This document shows, in pieces, positions 10,988 through 23,850 of a stretch of DNA of 64,000 nt (its first letter is position 1; each line of letters opens with the position of its first letter). Where the stretch lies: contig NC_033625.1 in NCBI RefSeq assembly GCF_001540865.1, positions 6,532,023 through 6,596,022 on the forward strand. The letters run 5' to 3'. The translations under genes were made by a program, and so were the position numbers. This DNA comes from Ananas comosus (taxonomy: Eukaryota > Streptophyta > Magnoliopsida > Poales > Bromeliaceae). The notes under the pieces are model-generated. The model had not been told where the DNA came from. It made no database searches and saw nothing but the letters and a program-made list of their open reading frames with translations.

Positions 10988-13900
10988 TTACCAGCCCATT
11001 TGGCTTAACCTCGAAGGAGGCCGAGAGGATGCCCTTATTGTATTTCGAGTAGCACAAATCCACTGCCGAGGTGCTTCAATGTCATCGCCAGTTAGTGTGG
11101 GTATGTGCCAACTACCTCCTTCAGACTCCTAAAATCCAAAAAACAAGCGAGGATGTAAATATTTTAACAAGTGCCATTACACAAAAGAAACTAATTTCTT
11201 AACAGAAGAATAAAAGCAGTACATTACTTCTCGCAGCCAACTTATGAGGCAAAATGTGATTATTTATCGCCATTACCTGTATAACTCTCGAGTATGGAGG
11301 AGGCATATGGAAAGCAGGTCCCCGTCTGGAGAATGTAAGCCTCACCTGCAAATGATAATACAGAAATTATACCTTAAAATTTGTGATTCTCGATTATGCA
11401 AATAGAAATTATACCCTAGAATTGCGAAGAATGTAAGGCTGGACTTGACATAGGGATTCTCGATAGCATTCCTAGCGACATGATATAACAAACTAAAGGT
11501 CCTTTATCATGTATCTTATATGCAGAAGAATAATATTGCAAATATATTACAAGAATTGGGAGCAATAGGACTCTGATTTTCAGAAACATGAGCTTTCAGA
11601 GAATGAAAGAGAAAATGAGGTTGTAACTTAATAAAAGTTCTCAACCGACACCTAGAATAGCTGTTATATGATAGTCAAGTACAACGAAGGAAATACAGTA
11701 TCATATAGCAATTATAGATAAGTTTCATAAATTTAAGAACATGAACAGACCTGATGCTTCTCTTTCCATCTTGGGAAAAAGCTAGTCCCTAGCAGTTGAA
11801 ACAGGTGATCCCTCATCTCATCATTTGTAACAACCAAAGAGCGGCAACTAACAGCTGCATAGAGCCAATACCTGCAATGGTATCAAAGGACTGTTTTTTA
11901 AAAGATCATAGCAGCTGCTGCAATTATATGTTACGTCTCCACTATATGGCTAACCTTCAGAAAAAAGCAGAAATGAAATTAAATGACAATAATTATCTTT
12001 GACTTGATAATTATTAATCAGCTGGTTTTATTAACCTTAATCAACAATTAAAATCTGGTAAGTCAAAGTAGTATGCATAGGAGGAGAAGAAAGAAATTGA
12101 TATGATAAGAGAAATTGCCACAATGTTTTTCTCGTAACTTACCAATCATCATTTGATCCAGGAGGAGTAGCATAGAGTGCGCCAGCCCTTCTCCAGCTTT
12201 CTATAAGCTTTTTATTGTTTGGGGCATCTGCAGGGCCACCTTTTACACGACGGCTATGCAAAACAATAAGCGGCAACTTATTTGACCGGCTCATTTGGCG
12301 CATGCCATTTACAACAGAATTTAGCTGCCACACAAATTTTATTACAATATAATCCATATCTTAACCAGGCACCTCTCAGGCAACATTTAATCTAAGAATA
12401 AAGGACAGCAAGTACTAATCAAATAAAATAATTATGCACTTACCTGAAAAAAGCTGAAATTTTTCTGATTATAAAGGCCAACATTTGCAGCATCTATAAC
12501 AGCATCAAACGGTCCATTACGCTCAAGCCATTCCTGTGTTGACTCAAAGATTCCAATTAGATACTATAACTGTCTCCATCACAGAATTAAATCATAGGAA
12601 GAGAAATTGTTAAGGCGAAGATTAATGAACAGCTCATACATATTCAAGAGTGAACTATCATCAGGGAGCCATAGTTAAAGAAGATGCAAACAAGATTGTT
12701 GATTGTTACATTTAGTAGAAATGAATTGCATATTAGTGAGGATTTCACCGTTTTCTGACAATGCCACTTTGTCCTTAACTTTGATTTCAGCGGCATGATT
12801 AGCAACATAAAAATAACGAAGAGTACAAAATCATTTTTCATGCACACGCCTTGCCTTGTATCCACAGCAGAAAAACGAAATAAGAAGGAAATAGAATAAT
12901 CCTGTGTGCAAATAATAAGGTCATCCTTACATATGCAAGTTTTGGCAAGCTATTTGCTGAAGAAATTGTTTCGATCACCATTCATCGCGGATAGCAAACA
13001 CATTGTACTATGACTTAAATCTCTAAACAAATTCACATCTAAACCTTTACTATTCACCCATGCCTATGTCATTTTGAACCTTTTGTACATTACCAACTTA
13101 GGTTTCCAAGCATTTGTAGACAAATTTAACTAGAGAAAAAACCATACATTGTCGTGTGAAACTTGTCGTAAAATGCTTCTTTATACCTGGAACCCCAAGA
13201 AATCGGCTTTAACCTCTCTTTGCGAAGCTAAGGCGGCGAGAGACTTGGCAAAGTCCTCCGTCTCCGACGGATCGATATCTATACAAACCAACCTCTCCGC
13301 GCATCTCCTACACACCCCATCCTCATCCATCTCGCTCCTCCCGAGGCTCCACGGCCCCTTCCCCAGCCACCCCTGCCCGTGCCACCCGCCTCCGCCGTTC
13401 GCCACCCCCTCCCTCACCTTCTCCTCATCCCACTCCTCCACCCCGGCCTCCGCCGCCGCCTCCGAGCCGAACCACCTCTCAGCAATCTCCGCGGTCCGCT
13501 CCGAGACCACCCGGACGACGCTCCGGAGGCGGTGGAGCACGCGGTACACGTGCCCACCGTCGCCCGCCCGGGCGTTGGCCGCGAGCAGGGCGGCGAGCTC
13601 GGGCTCCTCGGGGGCGACGCCGGAGGCGGCCATGTGGGCCTCGACGGCGTGGGCGCCGGCGAGGTCGCCGGCGTCGCAGAAGCCGAAGAGGGCGGGGCCG
13701 TAGGAGCGGAGGCGCGGGGGGATGCCCGCGGCGGCCATGCGCCGGACGAGGTCGAAGGCGAGGGCGGGGTCCCGCTTGGCGGCGGCGAGGCGCGCGGCGC
13801 TGGTGAAGGTGGCCTCGTTGGGGGCGACGGAGGGGTCGGCGGCCATGTGGCGGAGGATCTCGAAGCCGCGGTCGAGGTCGGGGGAGGAGGAGGAGGAGGA

Positions 13901-14314
13901 GCAGCAGAGGTAGAGGAGGACGTTGTAGTGGTGGAGGGAGAGGGGGACGGAGGCGGCGCGGGCGGAGTCGTAGAGGCGGAGGGCCTCGGCGAGGTCGCCG
14001 CGCTTCGAGCAGAGGTCGAGCTCGCGGCGGAGGACGCCCTCGGCGGACTCGCGGTAGGCCTTCTTCCTCGCGCGCGTGGTGGTGGCGGTGGCGGTGGCGG
14101 TGGTGAGCGGCGAGCTATTAGGTTTAGGGTTAGGATTGGGGTTCGGGGTTTGCGACATGGTGGAGAGAGGGTGTTTGAGAAAAGGCCTGAAAGAGGAGGA
14201 GGAGGNGTGGTGGTGGTGGTGGGCATGGAGGGGGAGGAGGTGGCGGCGGAGTAAGAGATTAGAGGCGGCGGGGCGGAGGAGGAGGGAGGGGGAGAGCGAG
14301 GTGGGGAATGGCAT
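10988..14314 (-). CDS. PRORP1: Protein-only RNase P, organellar type (PRORP1-like)
   Basis: It removes 5' leaders from precursor tRNAs as a single protein without RNA, in mitochondria and plastids. Six coding exons, all with GT-AG borders and matching phases: 14314-13187, 12533-12444, 12324-12143, 11871-11751, 11345-11277 and 11128-10988, giving 576 aa (Arabidopsis PRORP1 is about the same length). Residues 1-60 form a Ser/Leu/His-rich presumed transit peptide. Pentatricopeptide-like repeats fill about 85-290. A central zinc motif CRRC is at 335-338, completed by His538 and Cys555. The NYN metallonuclease domain has Asp390 (FDAVIDAANVGL), Asp465-Asp466 (SNDDWYW) and Asp484 (TNDEMRDH), all four catalytic aspartates of the family. 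Exon 1 is very GC-rich with long antisense open frames, and an N at 14206 leaves one residue unresolved. PRORP2/3-type nuclear location is an alternative, but the N-terminus favours organelles. Confidence 0.92.
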
Positions 14315-14320
14315 GGGTGG

Positions 14321-14355
14321 ATTTTTTTCTTTTCTTTTCTTTTCTTTTCTTTTTT
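14321..14355. repeat. TTTTC/GAAAA microsatellite upstream of PRORP
   Basis: Tandem pentamer 'ttttc' units start immediately upstream of the PRORP start codon, so the tract probably lies in its 5' leader or core promoter (gene strand GAAAA). Confidence 0.8.
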
Positions 14356-15207
14356 GGATGTAGGAGTAAGATTTTTAAACTCGTTGTATTATTGAGGAAA
14401 GAGAGAGATCAAAAGTATTTTAAATTTTTTGTGTGATTTTTTTAACATATTTTTACTCATCCCGAATGTGATGTAAATAAATAGAGCTTGAAGCTTAGTA
14501 CTGTACTGTTTGCAGACTATGTGCGATATACAAGGACTCCAACTACAAGCTATTTTACTAAAGTAACTAAACCACTACTAGCCTAGTGATAAGCAAGCAT
14601 GGAGCTCCAGTCGAAATGTATGTCAAATATAGTAAGTGAACAATATATTTTCATAAAATTTAATTTTTATATATTATTTTTATAAAAATTCTAATATTTT
14701 TAAATATGTCCCTATCGTTAAAATTTCGTAGAATTTAGCTAATTATTGCTAAATACTTAACACATAGTTAGTTTTTGACATTTTTATCCCTCCTATATTA
14801 TACTGTTTGGCTTTTAGAAGGATATATTTGTTATGATAAAATTAAAAATATAAACAGTTCTCTAACGATTCTCTTACAATAACAGACCAGATGGATATAT
14901 TTAAAAATATCAGAACTTTTGTAGGAATAACATATAAAAGTTGAACTTTGTAGGAATATATATATCATTCACTATATTTACAGAAATCTGTATAAAATTA
15001 ACCCTTTATTTAAATTTTAGACTCGTGCATTTGACTTCAGGCTTATATAATGGAACTGCAAGTCTGCAACTTCAGTGCGTCGGCTTGGTTTGGGTTCAAT
15101 ACATGTTAGCTCTCTTGATTGTCCAATTTGATACAGGTTGGGAAGTATCAATCAGACCCCAACAAATGGAGGATTGTTTAATATATGCATAAAAGAAATG
15201 ATGTTAG
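14356..15207. other. PRORP upstream region with a degenerate MITE
   Basis: No gene is seen. About 14640-14950 resembles the MITE at 50463-50846 (shared words such as 'tagtttttgacatttttatccct' and 'taggaataacatat'), so it is a decayed member of that family. The rest is AT-rich and should contain the PRORP promoter. Confidence 0.45.
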
Positions 15208-15655
15208 GGGCCGTTTGGTTGCATGTAGTTGTAATTGCACTGTAGTTGCAACTGCATGTAAATACAAATTTCGTGTTTGATTTGATATATTTCACTCCAA
15301 CTGCTGCTGTAGGAACTGCAGGAGGCCCAAATGCAGCGGTTCGAACTACGCCCAAATCGGCAGCAGTTCCAACTGCAGCAGTTGCAGAGAATAACTTTAT
15401 ATAAAAGGTATGCTTACCTCCTCAATATTTTTTAAACAAAAATTATTTTTCTTTTTTGCAATAGAGATAATCTCACCATCATATATATATAAAATAATAA
15501 AATTTTAAAAATTATTTTTCAACTGCATGCAACCAAACAAATTATTTATACTTGCAGCGTTTTCTACTACATCCAACCAAACAGGATTCATGTAATTGTA
15601 ACTGTTGTATTTCCAATTGCATACATCTCTAACTACACTGCATTTATAATTACAT
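15208..15655. mobile_element. MITE-like element rich in 'gtttggttgcatg'
   Basis: The left end ggggccgtttggttgcatg near 15208 is mirrored by catgcaaccaaac near 15524-15540, and a second related inverted segment continues to about 15655 (catccaaccaaacagg). The inside is quasi-palindromic with repeated 'ttgcaactgca' words. No target duplication could be fixed, so both the right boundary and the superfamily (hAT or Harbinger type) are uncertain. Confidence 0.5.
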
Positions 15656-16718
15656 CTTTGAAAGAAAGAATACCACTTCTGCTTCCCACAGAAGCTCCTA
15701 TTTATTTGCTTCTGCTTCTGAGTTCGCCAAGGATATTAATGAAAACACTACTAAAGATTCAAGCAGTCCTAAATATAAAAATATTTAAAACACTGATCTC
15801 TACCAACTTAAGAATAATAATTATTTTGTATTATTTAACATGATATTAGAGCAGAAGACTCTGCTCCTAGCATTATAAATTTTCTCTCATTTAATTCAAA
15901 TCCACATTATGAGCCTTGCGAAAAAAGTTTCAAATCCAAACATAAGGAAAAATGTTAAATACAAAAATATTTAAAACACCATTCTCTACGGGCTTAAATT
16001 TTTAGAGATCAATAACGGTTATTGTGTATTATTTAACGAGCAGCACCTCTACAAAACCTCCACCATGTCACTCAAACAAGACCGAATGAGAATTTAAAGA
16101 AGGGTTATCTCAACAGCATCATTTATTACTAACTTGAAAAAATGGATGAAATTTTGATTAATTAAGGCTATAATTCTACATCAATCTTGTTTCTCGAAGG
16201 TTTTTCCAATGTAAACTTAACAAGATAAGAGAGCACAAGAAGAACAAGAAATTATACATCAACACCAAGTACTACCAAAAGCTTTACTTAATCTACCTCT
16301 TATCGACGACGCTAAGGTATTAATATCAATATTACTTACTTTCTTTGTATTCCTTTCCCTGCCTCATTGTGCGATGTACATTGAACACATTACAAGCTCT
16401 CTCCATCCCTCAAATCAGTCACGCGGCCCTCCCACAGCAGAGATTATTCCATCTCCTCTAATACACTTATCTGCAAGCATAAAATATTTCAAGTCACTAA
16501 CATCCAAACCACCGAGAAAATGCCGATGGCTGCTGCGGTAATGACTTTTTTCTTTCCTCCTTTTTTATAAGTGAAGATGGTTTAGTCACAATAGCAATGA
16601 TGGTGACAAAAGGCGGTGCACAGTTCTTCGTTCTCAATTTATTTTGTTTTTCTTTCCATGTTTCAACTCAAAGTGAAAAATAATTAATAAGCTAGCTCAC
16701 CCCTTTGTGCTTCGTATA
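15656..16718. other. Intergenic region and PMT 3' UTR
   Basis: No gene is recognised. The part next to 16718 should hold the 3' untranslated region of the methyltransferase gene; the rest is AT-rich with two similar stretches near 15775 and 15960 sharing 'aaatatttaaaacac', suggesting a small old duplication. Confidence 0.4.
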
Positions 16719-19700
16719 CTATACCGTAGGCCGCCACATTGTCTTTTGAACAAATAGCAACCCCTCTTTGTCCTTCGAGTAGGTCATGCGGACCTTCCAC
16801 TGCAGAGATTTCACCACACTCTCCACCTCATTTATTGTCTCGACATTGTCTCGAATGATCAACTTGCCTTCTGGTCTCAATATCCGGTCCACCTCAACAA
16901 TCACAGGCAATAATTTGCACCTAGAGAGAACAAAATCAAATACACCTCAAGACCATTAACAAGTGGGTCGGCACATAAACATCCTGTAGCAGAGTTTTTA
17001 AATGGAAAAAGCAAAAAAAAAAAAAAACACATGTATGATAGAATGGAGAAAAATCACTTATGTACTGCTTCCGTGTAGCATAACCCAGAGACTAATCAAA
17101 CATTGTCACATAGATAAAGAATTCAATTAACAACCTTCGAATATCTTTTCTACTTGAAATTATTAAAATACTGTTGACCCGATTACACAATTGGATATAC
17201 CAGTATTAATTCACGGCATCGTGAAACGTCCCACATCATAGGGCTCACAGAAGAGACTTTGTTTGATAGAAGGTCTAAGGTAGTCCCACACTTATCTCAT
17301 TATCTCTATATCTAAGTGAATAGAAACAGTTAAGAAAAGTGGTATTGGATTTAAGCATTAAGAATCTTACCTCCTTTTTAGATTGGAGAATAGATGATCT
17401 GCATGGAGGAGATCGTAAGTTCTTGGATATGTACTAAATGACTCACACCAATCGTGGTACAATCCAAAAAGCCCGCGCTCATATATGATGGGAAGTGTAT
17501 CTGGTGAATTGATCGGCACAATATTCATTACCCACACCTTCATCTCCCTTAAAGCTGCGGCAAAACTGTAAAAAAATATTGCAAAAGTAATTTTTGCATT
17601 AAATAGCATGACAAGAAGAGTTGATAGGTTTATTATTTAAAAATGGGCAGGTAAGGCAGCTAATAGGTTTTGAGACACTCGAGCAATTGCAGAAAAGAAG
17701 AGAGAATATCTAACAATTCTGCAAATTATCACAATAACCTGTTCACCAAAAGCTTCTAAATATTGGGATAAGAGTGCACAATAGCCAACACGAAAAAAGG
17801 GAAAACAGAATAAAATAGGCTACATAAATGATAACTATTTAGAAGAGAATTTACGTAAGATATTAAGTTTGTACAGGGATCCATCTATAAATAATCCATA
17901 TAATAAACTAGTTCAATGTGACGAGAAATGAGATATGCATACCCCCCATATACAGTTTTCATGTCCATAACATTCCTGATGGTACTCCAATCGATTCCCA
18001 TGCCATTAATGTATGAATTGCGCACAACTCGCTTCCAATGTTCGTAGTCTGCTATGAAGTCTTCAGGGGCAGGCTTTCCATACACTCCGATTTGAGAACT
18101 ACTCATCCAGTAAGGTGTCTTCTCCAGCCTTTGTGGCCACTGCTCCGGCCATTGTGTACCACGAATTGCTGGATCTGTTGGCAATTTGTGTATACAAGCT
18201 TGCAAGGGTATATTCCTGCATGATAAGAAATAGCCACCGCCAACTATGGCAAATGAGAATGCCGGAGAAGGCAACAATGATATATGCTTATCAGCCTTGC
18301 TTCTAACGGTCTAGCTTGTAAAACAATTTTTCTACAAAGAGAGCAACAGCCAGAAATTTGGCGAACAAAAGGATTAGAGTTCCAGGTCCCTGAAAGCAAA
18401 AGCTCAAATCTGAGGCTTCTACTTCGGTGGGTGTCGCATAGATTACTTCCATGCAAAATCACAAATACCCTGAAAGAAATGTTGGTATTGATCGTGTGCC
18501 GCTGAAAACCTTGCTTATTAGCACATGCAACACTACAGGGATATCTATGCACTACCAGCTTTCGCATACATCCCCCGGGCAAGGGCATAATGCAAATATT
18601 ATTTCTGAGGGGGGATGGATGCAAATACCAACTGTCTGGAGGTTTTTATGCAATCTCACACATTTGCAGAGGTTCACATGCAAAGAAAACCGCTCTGCTT
18701 TTGAATTTGTGGGATGCTATTAGGGGATTTTAGTGGTTTTCCGAACAACTCTATTTAAAAGCAATCCTGCACAATCTCCAGCAGGGCGAAATATGCCCTA
18801 AATGATAGATGTACATACCAGGCTGCATCTGGATCATCAGAGTCTTGGCAGAGCGGTGGGTTCTGGATTACTCTTTTCTCATAGCATTTGTTGTCGGTTG
18901 GTTTCCTGAAAATTGCTAGACCAACTCTGTTTACTTTGTCCTTTGTTTTGTTCACCATTTTCCAGCACATTGACTTTGTTAGCGCAAACATTGCTGCAAA
19001 TGTCCAAGGAAATATAAATTAGATCTAGGAAAACGAAAGTTTATTCAGATGCCAACTCATTCTCTCTCTCTCAGAAGGCTTCGATCATTGTACTAGAGAA
19101 GTTCAAGATGTCAGAGGTTTATAAGAAAGAAAAACTTAAATAACTAGAAAATAGAGCAGAGCAGCTCAACATGTTTGGTTCCAAATAATTCTTTATTTAT
19201 TTCTCCCTATCTCAATCAGAATAACTTGTAAGAACAGAACTATACCATTCCAGATCTCAACATCTTCTGGAAGCTTCTGGTATACAGGAGTAGCAGACCA
19301 CACAAAGTAACCACCAGGACGTAGCAACCGGTTCAACTCCAACAAAAGCATACCACCTGCAAATTACCACTAATAAGGTCTAGGAGCAACTCCACAAAGC
19401 AAAAGATGTCCATATACACCACTGGAATACCAATGCAAAAACTGATTTTTATAGTACCACTTGATAACGTAATTCTTACAAAAGCACTTTTATCTAGAAT
19501 TAAAAAGTTAATACAATATATTAGAGCACGTTGGGTTTTGTATTAGAAAAATTAAAGAGTTAATGCAATTTATTGGAGCAAGTTCGTTTTTGTATTATAA
19601 AAAGCTTTGTAGCTAAGTACGAGAGATTATAAGTAAAAAAATAAAGTTTTTGAAGGTCACATATGAAAAATCAGATTTTGCAGGAACATATACATACGCT

Positions 19701-22274
19701 AATAGATAGTGATGAACATGTATGTAGGTAAATATCTCAACAAGGAGAAATTAAAGTCGGTTGTAGAGCACCTTCAATATGCCATGGGACTCTACAGCGA
19801 GCACAATGAATAACATCAAAGACCTTGCTGGGGAAGGGAAGCCTCTTGGTGCCCATGACAGCAGAAATAGCTGGAATTCCTCTCTCTAGGGCAAACTGTA
19901 CTTGGGCCTCATGCTCATCTTTAGGTGCGAATGACATAGTAAGCACATCTCTCTCAAAGAGATAGCCTCCAAAACTAGCAACTCCACAGCCAACGTCCAG
20001 AGCTAGACGACTTCTCTTTCCCCACGCTATATCAGTCTGTGACTGCAGTTCAAAGAGCAGAGAGCACATGTCAATGAACATAACATACACTTATTGACTA
20101 TAGAGGTTTCTTTTTTGTTGCTAAAAATGTATATCCCTGCAAAATTATCAAATTACACATACATCTCCCTACAAAAACTAAATTTTCACAAATGACCTAG
20201 TCAAAACATTTTTCTCTTACCTATATACCCTTGTAATCGCAATAATTGTCTTTTACTTAGAAAAGCTTTTCTCCAATGGAAAGCCAACTTCCGGAATGAA
20301 TATGAAGACTCCCAAACTTAAGGGTATTTTGTGGAAAACAACAAAATTCAGATTTTGCAGGGGTATATATGTAAATAGCTAATTTTTCCAAGGATGTATA
20401 TGTAAAGGCCCCTTTTGTGACAAGCAGGGTAGCTTATCCTTCCCTATCTTCACTGCATGTGGCAAAATGCATTCAGATTTCAGAAGATACAAAACACACT
20501 TAACCTATGAAGGTTTGTAAGTCACAGAACATGTAATATTCATAGCTCAGTATGGATATAGCATTATAGGCCCTTGCAAACTGAAACTAGAACAACAGGA
20601 AACAACGAAAATAGCGACCATTTAAAAGTACAAGCAGATAGATGTTAAGTTGTAAAGAAGCTCTTCTTCTTCAACAAAACAAAAAAAGAAAAAGAAATTA
20701 TGAAGCAGTTGAATTAGCAGGAAGATCTACAATTTGTTATATACAATTATCAAAATCTGCATACACAACATATTCACAAACTTTTAATATGTGATAATAA
20801 CAGTAGAAGGGGAAAAGAGGGGGTGCAAACCTCCTGAATGACATCTATGTAGTGTAAAGCACCATGCTTGAATTGGGTCCCGCCTCCAGGAAAAGTGAGG
20901 TATTCCCCAGAAATCTTGAGCCAGTTTTGGTGCCCCTTGTAATCTACAAGCTTGGTATGAGGGACATTGGAGTACCATATCTGAGATAGAACCATATAGT
21001 TTAGATACAAAACTAGTGCTTGTTTGGCCTGGCTTTTGAAACAGCTTGTCTATTCTAGAAAGCAACAATAGAACCATAAAATCACAATTCAGAATTAGTT
21101 TGGCCTAACTTCTGAGACAGCTTGTATACTCTACAAAGTAAAAGCTTCCAGAAACAAGAAATTCAGGCAACACACAGCCTGAAGCTTGTGGTGTGGTGAG
21201 AAGATAAAATGAATTTTGGTACCCAAAATAAAAAGCTCTCATTTGAAGCTTCTACTCTTACAGAGCAAAACACTTTAGAGGAGACTTTAGTAAGACGGGG
21301 GAGGGAATTCTATTAGCACTTCTTTGAAGATATCTGATCAAACAGGCCTTTAGGCTTCAGGCTTAAGAATACAAAATAGAAGTCAATTAAGACAATACAA
21401 GAAGCAAAAGATGGACCTTGTCTCTACTCTTTGGCCACTTTATAGGCCGCTTATATCCCTCTGGAAGAGGTACGAGGCAGGTTGGAGACTCTTCAGGGCA
21501 ATGCCTCTCACGATGTTCGTAATGTTTAGTACTTCGAAGCTTCTTGATAGCTTTCTCATTGTCAAGACACGGTATATAGTCCGTCCCAGCTGTGACATTA
21601 CATAGTTTCCAACTATAAATTATTTGGCTTTCTGGCGATGAAGATGCCTGCAATTCTTTCTCCTTCTCTGATTCTGCATCTTGAGTAGACCATGACCCTT
21701 TCTGTGTACTGGTCATGTTCAAAAGTTCCAATTGGGCCCCATCAGGAAGGATATCCTTCGGTTTCAAGCCCTTCATGTCTTCAATCTCTTCTACTTTCTT
21801 TTTTTTGGAATTCTCTCCTATAGTATCAGTATCTCTCCTCTCCTTATTTGTTTCGCCTCCTTCATTAGTCTGCTTTAGATCACCGAAATCTGGAGTTTTG
21901 TTTTCCAGTTCTGTCAAAACTTCCTCATTCTCTTTCAGAGGCTCCTCATGGGTCTTCTCTCCCAACTTCTCACCAGTCTTCTCTAGCTTTTCTTCATCCA
22001 TTGAAGTCTCTCTGTTTGGTTCATCAACAATAGTGTTTCCATTGTTATCCCCCAAATTGTCCCCAGAAGGCTGCGAATCAACCCCAGGGACTTGATCTTT
22101 AGTCTCAGATTTAGCGTCTTGTAAAGAAATCTCCTCTGGAACCACTATTGTGGACGAAAACATCCATATACCAACCAAACAAAGAGCAACAAATATAACG
22201 ATGGTTGGTGTCGAGCAGTATGAAGGCGACGTCCTCCTAATGTCAATGCGCGTTACACTCTTACCAGAAGCCAT
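16719..22274 (-). CDS. PMT: Golgi methyltransferase, PMT24/25/26 type
   Basis: It is a putative S-adenosylmethionine-dependent methyltransferase of plants, Golgi-located and thought to act on pectin or other wall polysaccharides. Eight coding exons with GT-AG borders and consistent phases: 22274-21417, 20980-20831, 20042-19772, 19356-19246, 18993-18819, 18215-17943, 17565-17371 and 16920-16719, giving 744 aa. Residues 1-22 are cytosolic, one membrane anchor spans about 23-41 ([19 protein letters not shown]), and 45-250 is an acidic, Lys/Glu-rich stem. The conserved domain starts with CLDNEKAI and RHCPEE; the cofactor motif LDVGCG lies at about 351-356, then [22 protein letters not shown] and [10 protein letters not shown]. 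The start is MASGK, because no ATG lies between it and the splice acceptor at 22309. Introns 1 and 2 contain MITE-like insertions. Which of PMT24, 25 or 26 it matches best was not resolved. Confidence 0.93.
20117..20420. mobile_element. MITE in intron 2 of the methyltransferase gene
   Basis: Quasi-palindromic: the left half (atgtatatccctgcaaaat near 20128) is mirrored by attttgcaggggtatatat near 20352. The words about 'ccctgcaaaa' resemble the family at 50463-50846. It lies wholly inside the intron 20043-20830 and does not touch splice sites. Confidence 0.6.
21018..21352. mobile_element. MITE-like element in intron 1 of the methyltransferase gene
   Basis: The ends gcttgtttggcctggc (near 21018) and gatcaaacaggccttt (near 21338) are imperfect inverted repeats of the 'tgtttgg' type seen in several MITEs of this window. 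An internal word, 'tttggcctaacttctgaga', echoes the left end. Target duplication was not determined. Confidence 0.45.
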
Positions 22275-23850
22275 ATTCTTACATCTAGAAGCCCCCAAAA
22301 TAGCTTATCTAGAAAGACAAACAAAAGGAGGCATTGATCAAATTCCGGTAGCTTTCCCAGCAAAAAGGATAGTCTCATATATCAGACGTACATAAAGGTT
22401 TTCTTTGATCTTTACTGCAGGTTAATATATCTGCTTAGTATTGTGCTATAGACTCTAAGTTGAATGCCCCTTTGAAACCATACGGCTGCAATTTTTCATA
22501 AGAGAACTCTTTTACAAGATCCCAATAGATAAAACAATTGAGATAGGAAATTAATCAGTATAAATTTAAAAATTTCCTACTCAAATAACTCCAACGTTCA
22601 TGAAGAATTGAGCTAGAGCACTTCTAGACGTAACGTGAGCTTAGTACTTCCACTTCATTTTCGATTATGGGGCAGTCAAACTGTCAAAGCAACAATCAAC
22701 ACAACTAAACATGATGTAGGGCATTTGATTTTGAACATTGTGGGAACCAAATTTTGCAATTTTTCAACATCATTTACTCAAGTGGTCTCAGAATTGACAG
22801 TTTAACGGCTATGAGAAGTTTTGTTATTTAACGGCATAGAATACTCCAAATAGGTTGAATTTTTGACAAATTTCTTTTAACTATCTAAATAAAGAACAAA
22901 AACACTGGTTGAATTGAAGAAACCTATCAACTATCTCTGTGTTTGTTTTACATCGCTCATCTTTTGTCTACTTGATGCATCACACAATAATTGTCAAAAA
23001 AAAAAAAAATGAAATTTAGCTCGTAGAAAGTTCAAATACAATAACTGTTTAATAGTATCAATCATCAATATAGATGCCTTATCATCGAAAGTGAAGTGGA
23101 AGTGTCAAGCCCTCGGTACTTCTGGAAGTATTCTAGCTCAACTCCCATTATGAATCTAACAATTCTCTACTCAAATAACTCCAAAAAAGCATTTAGATAC
23201 CCGCAGTAACTATCAAAGGAAAAATACTACCACTAGTTAATTATCAGTAACAATCGAAACACGCAAAGGCCACATAAATGATCCAATACTCTTCATTATA
23301 GTAGTAAATGATCAGGAACAAACTCTCATTAAACCTCAGCATCGAAATGCGTAAACAAGAAGGGAAATTAACGAATATTCCAGCTATATTTATAACAACA
23401 ATTCAAACTTAATTAACAAAAATAAACATAAAAACATTATCGATGCTTCTTAGACTTAAAATGGTGAATTAGAGTTAAATCTACACCATCTAAGCTGATT
23501 CCCCTTCCACTCTAGCAGATCCAAAACTAAACTAATCCATGACGAAGCTGAATCCAAATTTTACTCATATCTCACTCAGAAACAACTATAGAAAGCTCGG
23601 ATCTACCCAAAAATCCCCCAAAAAGGCCCAAAAATCGCTGGAAAAGGAAGCATCAGCTACCAAATCGGTGGATCCTTACCTCATCTAGCGGGAAACAGCT
23701 TCTGATCTCGTAGATGAGGGGTTTTCCCGTTCCCCCGCTTCGCAGGGCTTCGACGAGATGAATCGGGGGGGAATCGATTGCAGCGTACGAACTTTTGAGA
23801 GGGAGAAAAGGGGTCGAGCAGGTACGAACACTTTACCATCTTTTGTCCTT
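22275..23850 (-). promoter_or_regulatory. 5' UTR, leader intron and promoter side of PMT
   Basis: A short 5' UTR segment (22275-22308) follows an acceptor with a strong pyrimidine tract (ending ...tctttctag at 22309). A matching donor (GAG|GTAAGG) lies at 23680/23679, so a leader intron of about 1.37 kb (22309-23679) is likely. The first exon would lie at about 23681-23830. Leader introns are common in this gene family, but the transcript start cannot be fixed here. Confidence 0.55.

Noticed and set aside
13414..14226. 270-codon minus-strand frame in PRORP exon 1
   Set aside because: Overlaps the real frame in another phase and is Pro/Ser/Thr-biased; a shadow frame.
13379..14254. 291-codon plus-strand open frame opposite PRORP exon 1
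   Set aside because: Gly/Val/Glu low-complexity translation of GC-rich antisense DNA; the minus strand encodes a clear PRORP N-terminal half.
18244..18624. Minus-strand 126-codon frame inside PMT intron 5
   Set aside because: No domain and lies within an intron bounded by consistent splice sites.
21715..22095. 126-codon plus-strand frame opposite PMT exon 1
   Set aside because: Phe/Ser-rich complement of the Glu/Lys-rich stem region of PMT.
22275..22298. Upstream extension of the PMT frame by eight residues
   Set aside because: The extension would start at TTG, not ATG; MASGK at 22274 matches the family start.
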